From Endocalyx cinctus (Eukaryota > Ascomycota > Sordariomycetes > Amphisphaeriales > Apiosporaceae): 64,000 bases of DNA. The DNA lies in assembly GCA_001600455.1 (NCBI GenBank), contig BCKC01000009.1, positions 1,736,001 to 1,800,000 of the forward strand. The letters are read 5' to 3'. Of the stretch, positions 34,261-46,900 are shown piece by piece (the stretch's first letter is position 1; the number at the start of each line of letters is the position of its first letter). Position numbers and translations under genes: made by a program. The notes beneath the pieces are model-generated. The model was not told the DNA's origin and searched no databases. It was given only the letters and a program-made list of their open reading frames with translations.

Positions 34261-34651
34261 ATGCGCTTATCTGGTCTACAGAAGGAAGTGCTCTCACTTT
34301 ATCGAAGTTGTCTGCGCGAGAGCCGCAAGAAACCAGATGTTCGTCTCCATATTTCACCTCTTTTTCGTCCCTTGACCAGGAAACTATGGTCGAACTTGGG
34401 AACAGAGGTACTAATTCAAATTATTATCGTTAATAGACTTCGAGGAAGAACTTTGAAGCATTTGCCAGGTGATCAAATCTAGTTAAACCCTCTCAAAACT
34501 TTTCAAAAGCTAAAATGAAGAAATTAGATCTGAATTTGATAAAAGTATCAAAATTGATAAAAGAGACTTCGCCGCCATTGAATTCTTATTGAGGAAAGGC
34601 CGACGTCAGTTAGATGTCTACTCTTCTCCTGGGATAAAGGATATCCGATAG
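34261..34651 (+). CDS. SDH6: LYR-motif succinate dehydrogenase assembly factor 1 (SDHAF1/Sdh6)
   Basis: Another three-exon microgene: join(34261..34338, 34437..34468, 34528..34651), 77 residues. Exon 1 encodes MRLSGLQKEVLSLYRSCLRE with the LYR tripeptide. Exon 2 is only 32 nt (TSRKNFEAFAR). Exon 3 gives SEFDKSIKIDKRDFAAIEF and ends in a Ser-Ser-Pro-Gly segment. This matches SDHAF1 throughout, including the RxxF and RKGRRQL positions. The factor docks on the Fe-S subunit Sdh2 and promotes iron-sulfur insertion in the mitochondrial matrix. Donors are GTTCGT and GTGATC, both weak but in phase (0, 2). Confidence 0.92.
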
Positions 34652-35140
34652 ATAATACAACTTCACTTTTTCCCGGGATATCCTCGTCCCTTCTTAAAGC
34701 TTGCTCTATGATGATATACTCGCAAGTCAGGTGTTCACTCCTTGCGCCTGCTCCTGAAATATCAAGCCACCGTATTCTTGTCCCGTACCAAAGATGGAAT
34801 AATACAGGCGGCAGTATCACTAGCTGCTGCAATTTACTTATCCCTAGACACACCTATGGATTCGAAGATGAAGGAAACGTCACCGGATTCAACCCAGACC
34901 TTTTAAACCTGAAACAGACAACCTACAATTACAAATTTCAATTCGTAAAACATAAATTCTCTGCCTTTTTTTCTTCTTCTCTATTTTGACTTTCTTGGAA
35001 CTTTGTTTTGGATTGCCGACCATGCCTAAAGTCAACTTACCTTAGAAAGGTTGTCCACATCACCGACCGAGAATAAATTATCCGCCATCAAATAAGCACG
35101 CCGAAGGCCACTCGCAACGGGCAGCTGAAACCGTTTTTCG
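34652..35140. other. intergenic, no gene seen
   Basis: 489 bp between SDHAF1 and the next ORF. ORFs here on either strand overlap SDHAF1 exon 3 antisense or lack features. It probably carries the promoter of the disordered-protein gene. Confidence 0.45.
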
Positions 35141-37400
35141 ATGGCCCTTGCCCAAATTATTGATTAAAGTACGACGAAAACAGCGGAGGGCGGTCCGCAA
35201 TAAACGTGGTCGTATTGTCAGCCAGCGATCCGAAGCACGAGATACTAAAACTTCGATATACAGTGATCCATCTTCTCGTATGCGCCCCTCTCGATATCCA
35301 GGTTGTCAATCTTGGAGAAAAGCTTCACCGAATAGAGTCTCTAGTGGAAAATCTAGGCGGCCTAACGCGAATAGCCTACATCGACCGCGTGGTAGGGCCA
35401 ACAGTGTGATCTCCGCTGACGGAGAGACGTCTTTGGCACGCAAACGCCACAAACCTGTTATAGGTCCAAAGAGGGTCTCGAAGGAACGCGAATACCCCGA
35501 AGAGACTAGACAACAACACAGAGACAAGAGACTTGGCCTTGCGGATCCTGCTGTATAGGATTTGATGCAACGATCACTTGTCCAACAACAACGTCTTTCG
35601 TCACTTATTATGCTAGCGTCTCCAGAAGCAGGTGTCTATAATCAATTGAAAACCCCATCCAGAACTTCCAGCGAGCGGCGTGCTTTGAATCGCTTTTCAA
35701 GGAGGCTTGAAAAGTATGCAGAAGTAACCAACGCCGCTGGTAAAATTGCAGTTGCGACCCCTAGTGATTCAGAAACCCAGCTCTCTTATCATACCGTCAA
35801 ACCACTCCTACCTTACCGAGAGCAGTTTCACGCTGTAGGTCTTGCTGTAACGTCTGACGAACAAAGGCACAAACCTACCGACCTGTTGAGTACACACCCT
35901 GCGCTCCGACAAGATTCGTATATTGATATGAACATCCCGAATGGACGCCGGAATGGATTTGACGGATTAGTAAGAGAAGCCTCAACAGATTATTCAGAGT
36001 CCGATTCTGGTTCTTATGTCGAGTTTACTCCACACGATGGCGTAAAATCTCAATTGCTTGGATCCTTACCTCCCCCACACCGCAAGACAATGTCCAGAGC
36101 ATTGCCGCATGAGAAACGGAGAATGCTAATGTGGCTCAAGAGAAGGTCTTCGAATAAAGAAAACACTTTTGACCAGGGCAATTCATTAAAAGTCCCTGAG
36201 CTCACTAATGGAAACGAGCACTATCACGACCATAGTGAATCTAAACCAACATACAAACATAGATATGATCCATTTGTATCAAATACTGGATTCGAAAGCC
36301 ACAAGACAGACATCAATAAATCGCAGGAAACTCGGGCAAGACGGGCAGAAAAGAGGAGCGACACATTTCTCGGTTCAGAAAACCAAGCCTGCAGTGATTC
36401 ACCCCCTACCGAGGGTGGGACAAGAAATATTAAGCCTGATAGACATCTTCGAGGCTTGAATCCAGGGCTAAGGGCTATAGATGTACCGTTGATGACGCGA
36501 AGAGAATATCTTACGAACAAACCTCTCCCAGGCCCTCGACATAACGACTGTGGGACCATTGAAGAGGAAAGAGAGAACGTGGCAAACCACGTTAACGATA
36601 TGAATGATGTTCGAGGGATTCAAGAGGAGTATCAGTTCCAGGCTCAGTCTCTATCGGGAAAAGAGAAAGACAAAGATGCCAGGTCTGATTACACTCAAGT
36701 TTCCGATGTTGTTTCTTTACCATTCGCTGCCAAATATGCCATTGGAACAGATTCGTCTTTAGAGAGAGCATTAGATGTTGCATCACAGACGCTTGATCGA
36801 TTGGAAAACAAAACTGCAAAAGACTCAAATTTGCTTAAGCCGATCCCAACACTGGCTAAAAGCCCCGTTCACACCATCAGGAAGCCTACGATTCCTCGAC
36901 GGTCAAGCCAAAGAGCTTCTCGTCTGAATCGACCGCATAAATCAAATCTTACTTGTGGAAAGACATCCATAAATTCAAACGTGCACCATCAAACAGCACA
37001 TCATAAGGTCGATTTACCGTTCATTGCTCCTTTACCTCCACCTGTGCCGCCGAAGCCATATCGCGTAGTTCCTACCGCGCCTGTGTTGTCTTCGAAAGAA
37101 GATTTACCGTCAGAAAATATCAAGCCATGCCACCCCGCGCAAACCAGAACGGAGGAAGCCCCCCACGACCTTGACAAATTTTTTCAAGAAGATAATGGGA
37201 ACATAAGTAATGGTGATGTTATAAAAGGGCTTCACGTGGCTATTCATGCAGCTTCGGATGATATGTACGACGAATACATCAGAAACAAGACGGGGCTGAG
37301 GATTCGACAGTTCTTAGCCGACCTCAAATCGTTCGAAGAGGTAGATCTAGACACTATCCAGCTTAGAGGTGATAGGGGAGCGCGTGTGGAAGGCAAGTGA
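35141..37400 (+). CDS. large disordered fungal protein with a conserved-looking C-terminal segment; 5' end apparently interrupted
   Basis: The long open frame runs from 35559 to a TGA at 37398, with first ATG at 35565 (611 residues). It is Ser/Arg/Lys/Pro-rich and mostly disordered, with a helical start (DLMQRSLVQQQRLSSLIMLAS), a Pro-rich patch (PLPPPVPPKPY) and an ordered C-terminal part (GDVIKGLHVAIHAASD, KTGLRIRQFLADLKSFEEV). I do not recognise a named family. The same frame is open upstream from 35046 to 35555 with matching composition and is separated only by one TAG at 35556-35558. An ATG at 35141 (MALA) lies one base out of that frame. So the ancestral start is probably 35141, with a frameshift and a nonsense codon, or sequence errors. 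An intron bridging the TAG is possible, but no good donor fits. No function is assigned. Confidence 0.55.
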
Positions 37401-38095
37401 CAATAAGCGTGACAATAAGAGTGATAGCTGTAGGAATTTGTTATGTTATTAGGATTGTCCTACTACTCATTTTGCTTTAGGTCGCTTAGGAGTGGCAACG
37501 GGCGAAGACGGGATCCAGTCGAAAAGACGTTCAACATTAGCACAGATAATGATTAAACTATTCAACAGGAACCGTTCAATGATCTATCTATCAGTCCTTG
37601 ACAATTAGGAAAAAAAAAATGGACCAGGATGGGAATTATTCTTCATCATTTTCGTATCTATATTGTTGAAGTTGGTTATATGGATCCATGAATGGATATG
37701 CGACTTTCACATGGCATCGAATTCTTAATTCCTTGGACAGCCAGCTGTTTATCACCTGCATATTAATTGTACTAAAAATGGAACGATTCGAAATGGATCA
37801 TTACGTAATTATATGAATTAGGTTGCAGCCAAATCATCGTCACAAGCTGAGGGAGTCTTACAGTGATTCATTCGCTGAATGAGTAATACTATATTTTATG
37901 TTGCTTCTAACGCAGCTGAAAAGCACATAAGCAAAACAGAGCCTGCCAACCCTTTAATCTTTCATTGTTTTCATGAGAGATTGTATTTATTTTCTTTCAC
38001 CACATGTATTACCTCTCGAATACCGACTAAAAGGAGATAAATGACAATAAAAACGTCAATTTAAAATAATTGGAACGAGTAAACCCATGCCCACC
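37401..38095. other. intergenic, promoter of the Zn2Cys6 gene
   Basis: 695 bp, AT-rich, without a supported gene. An alternative in-frame start for the transcription factor lies at 38087. Confidence 0.5.
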
Positions 38096-39620
38096 ATGTC
38101 TACTAGCCCTACGGGTCAAACCCCAAATATTGCGAAACATAGGGCCTGCGATGAATGTCGTACGTAAATTAACATCTACTCTACCCACCCTATTACTTCC
38201 CTCCTAGAAACTTAAGCGTCCAAGTATCAAAAACTCACATGCGATCTGACTTATCCCCTCGTTTGGTATCGTCGCAGGAACACGTAAACTCGCCTGTACA
38301 AAAGAACCAGATGGCTGCTTTCGCTGCAAACGTGAAGGCATCCAATGCCACTATTCCCCCCAAAAGCCAATGGGACGACCACGGAAACGAGTACGAGACG
38401 AATCGGTAGAAAAAACGACTACACAGACAGCAGGAGGCGACAATCATTTATTGGGAGAAACGCCGGCGAGAAAGAATATCATGACCGAGATCCCTCCAAA
38501 TGACCCAGTAGATGCAGGCACGGCCTTCATAAATATGATACTGGGAAGCGATCCAAATCCCGACCAGTCCATAACGCAGGGCTCCGATCTGTCATTTTTA
38601 GATTCTATCATTAATGACTATAATTACCAGCCACAGCAGCCGTCGCCACCAACACAATCTGAAAGAGCATGGGGAAGTCTTGAATTGCTAGGGAGTGATA
38701 TGGGCAGCTTCACTTTTAATTCCGTTCCTGATCTGCCCCAGTCCTTTTCTCCGTCGAATCTAGATCCGGCCTTATTTGATACGTCTCCTAAATTACCGGC
38801 CGCTTCTTCTTCCTCCACATCGGACCCGCCATCCATGGACCAGGTTCCGGAACTATCTCCCAACTCAGCCGCCACGCCTGAAAGCACTACCAGCGGCGCA
38901 TCTCTCCCCTGCGATTGCACCCAGACCCTGTACCATGCCATAGAATCGCTGCAGAAGCCGCCGGAGGGTATCGCCGCCGGCATACGGCAGGCCCGGGTGG
39001 CTACTAAGACGGCGTATATGGTGGTCAACTGCCCGGTTTGCTCCGTGCAGTCGGACCCACCCTTCCAGACGCCCTTACCGATGTCGGTTATACAAAACTT
39101 CCAGACCCTGATGCTTCTCGGGACCCTGATACCTACCATCGTGCATGCGTACGAGCGTATTATCCACTCCGTCGATGTCGAGTGGAGCCAGGCCTTCACG
39201 GAGGGTCGGCAGATCACCTTCCGCCTAGAAGAACTCGGCGGGGTCTGGGGTTTTGAAATGACCGACACATGCACCACGACGAAAAGAGCGCTGATGGAGC
39301 GGGAGATGGACCCGAACCTCTGGCGGCTGACGGTGCGGGCGCTGCTCAAGATGGATATCTACGGGCTCTACCGAGACTGCAACGAGCTCCGACCGCCGAA
39401 AGAAGGAGCGACTTTCCACATCGGCTTGAAAGATATCGTCCAGCTCATGGAGAACAGGTCAAAGTCGCGACACGCCTTGCTGGACGCGATGATCCAGTCG
39501 GGCGCCTGGAAGGAGAGCCCTTGCGCGATCAAGATGAATAAGAATAATGGGGAGAAGCCGATGTGTTTGCGGATCATCGAAATCGCGAAACATTCGGTTG
39601 ATCAATTAGTCATTCCTTAA
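38096..39620 (+). CDS. Zn2Cys6 transcription factor (AflR-like layout)
   Basis: Model: join(38096..38159, 38278..39620), 468 residues. An in-frame ATG at 38087 would add three residues; 38096 has the better A at -3. The intron splits the zinc cluster: CDECR (exon 1), then TRKLACTKEPDGCFRCK and REGIQC. Spacing is CX2CX6CX6CX2CX6C, a perfect binuclear cluster at about residues 18-45. A GRPRKR basic patch follows, then an acidic, Ser/Pro-rich middle and a C-terminal part with CDCTQTLYHAIESLQ and NCPVCSVQSD, reminiscent of the aflatoxin-regulatory (AflR) domain. This suggests a pathway-specific nuclear activator. The PKS is about 4.3 kb to the right, with Erv29 in between, so a regulatory link is only a possibility. 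Confidence 0.88.
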
Positions 39621-41995
39621 TGCGCCGTTTGAAATGGGCGAGGCTATATATATATATATATTTATATGCATATGCCGAGACAAATTCAGGAAGAAGATTA
39701 AATCAAACTCGAACTTATATCGAAGTAAAAAGGCAGAAAAGCAAAGCATTATATATTCTATATTACATATATGTTTACTTGCTAGTTCACAATCCCGGCT
39801 GAGGATACACCTGCTGTCGGGGGCTGCACTTAGCCTGAGGCTGAAAGCTCAAAGACCATACCCACATGATGCGATAGCTCGATGATTTTATGACTGGCCC
39901 GAAAAGCGACGAATACCTCTCGGGAGGAGTCAAGGCAAGATAGCAACAGCGCCGTGGTGAATGCGGGGAAGAATGGAAGTTTGGCCAAAGAAAGAAGGCC
40001 TGTGTGTGCGGCGATTGACTCTGTGAAGTCGGGTCTGTCAATCTACCGATAGATGAGGCATAAGGAGTCAGGACAATATTATGTATCCTGTCAGGAGTAG
40101 TCAATTCTAAAATGGGCTTCGGGGCGTGATTAGGTATGACACGAGAAAAAGAAAAAGGCTTTTATATCCATAGTCAAACTATTTGTCCCTATTCACGGGA
40201 AGATACTTTAATTGTTTGGCGTTGTCAGTTTCCCCTCCCATGCTTCTCATAGCTATATGTACCTAGCTGGGTATGTATGTGTATATTATTTACTTAGGTA
40301 GTTCAATTAGAGGCACTCTACCTTGTAAAGGTGACTACTTGTTTTCTAAGGGACGACGTTAAGCGATTTATCTGATGTTGCGAGTTATTCTCAATGATGG
40401 TTACGGGGGAAAAGCCCTACCTAGGTAGGTGGGTATTACCTGTAAGCTGGAGAAGTATCCGGTCTTTCCGGCTAAATAGCTTTGAACGGATGTATCATTA
40501 AGCTTTTATTTTCTTGGTGATATTTTTGATACGTGTTAAATAGTGTTCTAATATTGAATCTTTGAGTTAATTGACATCATTTCAGAGTATGCAATTCTTG
40601 GCGTTCAAAAAAACCACCTGTACAGGGCCTGGGATGTGAGATGTGTAGGCGCTGTATACCGCTATAGTCCACTAAGGTCGGTTAAAAAAGAACGCCAATG
40701 ACGTCCTTTTAGCTCCGTACTTAATCCTTATTTCCAGGGTCTTTGAAGGATCAGGTACTATTGTGCGTACAGATACGATTTGCTACGCCAATGACCGTGG
40801 ATGGGACTACAGCTTTAAAGGGTCATACATAGCCTCGATGATATATGATCAAGTCTCGTGGTGGTTATATGTATTGCCTCATTCATTCCCGTATAGAGAG
40901 AACTAGTATAGGTGGAATTATTTATAGAATAAGCTGACTGAATTAGAATAGCTTACTTACAGATGGATACTGTATGTACATAGTACTCCGTACAGAGTTC
41001 TTGGTTTACCTACTTTCCTAGTATAGAATGGTATATTTTCTTATATTTTCTTACTGTACCGAATACGTTGTACTATTCATTGAAGATGCCTAGGTAAGTT
41101 GTGCTGCTGTGCTGTTAAGTTAGTGGGGTGATTGAATACGACGATATTCGGTGATACAGTGCGTTATAATGGAATGGAATGATAAAAGTATTTACTTAAT
41201 ACCGAAGATGTCTATTCTATATACGGTATTTGGTAAGAGAAAACATGCGCAAGAAAAGAGTATATAACTACCTACTGTAAACAGACTGCCGCAACCACTT
41301 TTAGTTGAGTTTAGACGAGTTTGGACTTGGATATATTTGGATCTGAGCGTTATCCTATGCCAAAAAAGACTTATTATAGTCAGTAAGTTAACCAATCAGC
41401 GAATGAAGGCATCTGGAAATATACGGCTGGGGAGTTTCCTATTAAAGACTTGTCCCTTGAAGTGGAGTGTGGATCTTTGCATCACTTCTTCTATCCTGCA
41501 CTACACTTTCATTTTCTTCTTATTATTTTTACATATCTGCACTGTCAATTGAGGACACGGTTGTCTAGCACAGCATTTAGCTATAACCACCTCCGGTACA
41601 TACACCCTACACCTTTTCTTCGCCTTTGATTATTTTATTCATTCATACTTTTACTACCCTTAGATTACTTTGCAAGAAATAGGTATGTATACATTCTCAA
41701 TCTATCAATTGTTTAATCCAATAAAATAAAATTCTCGATCGGCGTCAACATTCCCCTCTTACCGAATTTCTCGAAATAAAATTCCTAGCCTTTTCCCCTT
41801 GTCCACTAACAAAAGCTATAGGGAGGCATAAAAAAAAGTCATCGTACATAATCCTTACTTGTAAGACTTCGCATAGCACAGCAGGTCTGCAATTTACGTC
41901 GCATCTTATTCCAACATTTTCCACTTCTTTATATTTTTCTCGAACCCTTCTTCTCGAATTTCAAAGAATAAAAATAAAAATAAAAGAGCTTCGAC
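39621..41995. other. 2.4 kb gene-poor stretch
   Basis: No supported gene. It holds an AT dinucleotide run at about 39645-39660, a palindromic CCTAGG-type motif near 40430, and TACTCCGTA at 40984-40992. A 105-codon minus-strand ORF (39787-40104) lacks an ATG start and any feature. The last 300 bp are pyrimidine-rich, as in fungal promoters, ahead of the Erv29 gene. Confidence 0.5.
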
Positions 41996-43197
<1,202 letters not shown>

Positions 43198-43902
43198 GCA
43201 GTCACGTGTGAAGGGAGAAAAACTAGTAGGGTGAAAGAAGAACCTTAGGTTGGAGTTTCTTAAATGAGGTAGACAAGGACTCGCATGATGATCAGTTTGA
43301 GTGAATTCAGGGTAGTTTAGTCAACACGCATGTGTCCAAGAAGCAGAAGAAAAAAAAACGGAAGAAAAAAAACAAATCTTAGCACGCATTTACACGGCGT
43401 AAGAAGGCACGGGGCCAAACTTTTATCAGTAGTTCATTTTATATTTTTCCTGCGAAGGAGCACCAGGGCTTAAGTAGCGCGGCCTTGTCTCTATATATCG
43501 CTCTATCCGGGTTCAATCAAAAGGGTTCCAAATTCTACAGACGAAAAAGAGAACGGAACAAATGGTATGATACATATTGATCAGAAGAGATGAAATTATA
43601 TGACGTATGCAGGGTTGACAGGGTGTACCTATCAATTAGGTTGTATATGGATACTGCCTTGTGTCAATCGATATAGATGGAGACGAGCTTCGTAGCGGAC
43701 TCTTTTACCCATATTATTGAAAGGATCGTACTGGTATATTAAACTAAGCCTATCCATGTTTGTTCAAGAAGCTATAAACCATCATCAATCTGTTGATATA
43801 TTCACAATTTCGGTGTTACAATATACGCCAACAGCCTGTCTCAACCATCTGAAACATTTTATGTTCCTTTCCCTTTCCGTACAAAGACGTACATTTTTAA
43901 AC
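43198..43902. other. convergent 3' intergenic region
   Basis: 705 bp between the stops of Erv29 (+) and the PKS (-). A plus-strand ORF at 43717-43932 has no features and overlaps the PKS 3' end. Confidence 0.5.
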
Positions 43903-46900
43903 CTAAGAATCTACCTGATCAACGGGAATTAGTTCTTTGGAAAGAACGGTGGATCTAACGGTAATTTTGTTGCAGAGCGCTGTTATGGGTACTCCGGAAA
44001 GCACATCAAAAACCGTTATGGTCGACTTTGCCTCCTTCAAAACCCAGTTAACGATCTCGATGGCGACGAGCGAGTCGATTCCGAACGAGTGCAGGAACCG
44101 GCCCGTGTCGATCTCGGACGGCGAGGTCTGGAGCATCTTGGCCACCTGCTCCACCAGAGCCGCTAGCACGGCACCGGCAGCCTCTTGGAAAGACTTGGCC
44201 TGGCCGATGAGCGCGTAAGCCGGAACGGCGGCGTTAGACGCGGCCGTCGCGGAGACGTCATCTTCGTCGCGCACGCCCGTACGAGCGAGGATGCGGAACC
44301 GGGGGTCCTCCATGTAGTACGGAGTAGCGATCCCCGCGGCCCGGACGGTCCCTCCCGTAGCGAGCCCCGTGAGCACCTGAGGAGACCCGGAGCCTCTCGC
44401 GGCCCGATCGATGACCCTCTCGACGAGCGCGCGGAGCTCGGCCTCCCTGATCCCGAACGGCGCCTCCCACTCCCTAAAGGCGTCCGTCACGCCGGACTCG
44501 GCCAGCACGCCGACGTCGCGCACGACGCCGAGATCGATCGTGACGGCTTTTCGGTCCCCGCGAGCGCCGCGGCGGTGCCGGGCTAGCGCGTCCTGGTACG
44601 CGCCCCCGGCGGCGTAGTTCGCCTGCCCGCGGCTGCCGAAGGTGGCCGTGAAGGAGCCGAGGCAGACGAAGAAGTCGAGCTCGTCCGAGAGGAGGTGCCG
44701 GTTACGATCGAGGTTCCGGGTCCCCTGAACTTTCGGGCGGGTGCTCTCGACCCACCGGCGGTGCGTCATGTTCGCGAATAGCCCGTCCCGGAGGACCATG
44801 GCGCACTGGATGACGCCGCGGATCGCGCCGAGGTCCTTAGCGCAGCGGTCGATCGCGTCGTCGAGCGCGTCCGCGTCCGAGACGTCGCAGGTTTCGACCC
44901 GGATTCGGATCTGTCGCGGATCTCGTCGGAGCTTTTCGACAAGGTCCCGGGCGCTCTGGGATTGGGCGCCGGAGCGGGAGAGAAAGCATAGTTTTCGGGC
45001 GCCGAGCTCGACGAGCTTGGATGCTAAGCTGCGTCCTAGACCGCCTAGGCCACCTACGAGTAGGTAGACTCCGTTGGGGTCTAGATTCGGAGAGGGGATT
45101 TTCGGTTGGATGACGGGAACGATATCGTCGCTATTAGTAGTATCCCACGTCAACGTAATTTTCCCGAGATGTTTCCCCGTTTGCATCAACCGCAGCGCAC
45201 TTTCCACGTCGGATACGGCGAAAGATTTTATAGGAGTGACGGGTCGAGTTATGCCTCGACGAAGGAAGTCGAAAGCGCCTTGGAGGATGGTACCCATCAG
45301 ATCAGGTCGTTCTTTCTCCACGTGGGTTAGGTTGAAGAAGGAGAAAGTAGCATCTTGCATGAATGGCCGCATATCTAATCCCGTGTTGTTGATGATGTCT
45401 CGGACTCCGATTTCTATGAAGTACCCGAAGGGGGCGATGCAGTGCCACTAGAATAGATGGGGTTAATAATTTTCAGCATTTCACCATACTGTGTCTTTGA
45501 GGTAGCTTGGAGCATGGGTGATAACCGACGCTGGATTTTACTTACCGTTTGACGAAGAGCCTCGCCCGCAAGTGAGTTGAGAATTACATCCACGCCACGG
45601 CCGTTAGTCATACGCTTAATCCCTTTCGCAAAACTCAAGTCTCGCGAGTTGAAAATATGATCATCGGCAACGCCGTATTCGTCTCGGAGCAATTTCCTCT
45701 TAGCCTCGGAAGACACAGTAGCGAACACCTCCATACCGGTATGTCGAGCGATCTGTACAGCCACCTGACCCACGCCGCCGGCCGCTGCATGAATAAGGAT
45801 CGACTGCCCCTTTTGGACTCTAGCGAGCCGAATAAGCGCGTTCCAAGCGGTAGCGTGTACGGCAGGTATGGTAGCCGCCTCTTCGAAAGACATCCCGTCC
45901 GGTATTGGTGCGCAAAATATAGCGCGGGATCGGTGGATGGTTCGGTGGGCGCCGTGACCGTACATGCACACCCGATCTCCGGCTTGGAAAGTCCTTACGG
46001 AGGAGCCGACACGTCGAACTATTCCTGCGGCGTCTATCCCGAGCTTAGAATCGGCCATTTGACCCATTGCTACCATGATTTCGCGGAAGCTAAGAGCAGA
46101 TTAGTACATGTATAGTTACATAAGTATGCATTTAAAGAAGTATTATACTTAAGTGCTGTAGCTTTGACATCAATTTCAATGAAGTCTGGTAGGAGGGCTT
46201 CTTCTGCCTCTTCATCTGGCTCCAAACAAACCGAGCTTAGCATGCCAGGAGATCGAATGCCCAGCTTGACAGGATATCGTATCTCGTTCAGCGGAAGATT
46301 GGAAACTCTCTTTGCCCCTCCAGTAACAAGCAGGTCATTGATCTCTTCATTGAGCGCCGTGTCTAATTCCACGCGGCTCACTTGTAGGATGCCTCCTTTC
46401 ACCTGAAATTCGTTGTCCTTGCCGGTCCATAGAAAAGCTCTGGTCAACAAATCTACCAAACGCTCCGCTGGTACAGAGGAAGATGGCTCGTCAGCGTGTA
46501 AAACGCGCACATCCAATCCTGGTGTCTCGTTCCGGATGACGCGTGCTAGCCCGTCGATCATAGCGGTACTGGGATCGTCTAATGCTGTCACCCAAAGAAG
46601 TCTCTGTGTTCCGAGCAGCAGTTTCTTGACATCATTGAAATCGTCTTCCGCTAAGTCGAAAAGGAGAGACTGCTGGAATTCTAGCAGGGAGATGCATGAT
46701 CTCCCCGCCACAGTCGAGATGTCTGAGCCCCAAGAGAAAAAGGACGTATGATGACCATATTTTTTAAGGGATGTGGCCAAACTAGAAGCAATTGCCTGTG
46801 TTTCTTTAGTAGGCTTGGTGGGTAGAATGAGGGTGACTGTAGATAGCTTGGGTGTTTCGTTAATCCCATTCATCCCATTTACATGTTGAGCAGAGGACTT

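Noticed and set aside
35206..35409. 67-codon plus frame (HEILKLRYTVIHLL...) as the real first exon of the disordered protein
   Set aside because: It is protein-like and has a possible GTAGGG donor that joins in phase to 35559, but no start or upstream exon fits; the alternative frame matches the downstream composition better. Kept as an alternative only.
38624..39349. 241-codon minus-strand ORF over the Zn2Cys6 gene
   Set aside because: Low-complexity antisense frame. The plus strand has a perfect zinc cluster joined in phase.
39787..40104. 105-codon minus-strand ORF
   Set aside because: Lacks an ATG at its start, has no recognisable segment, and lies in AT-rich repeat-flanked DNA.
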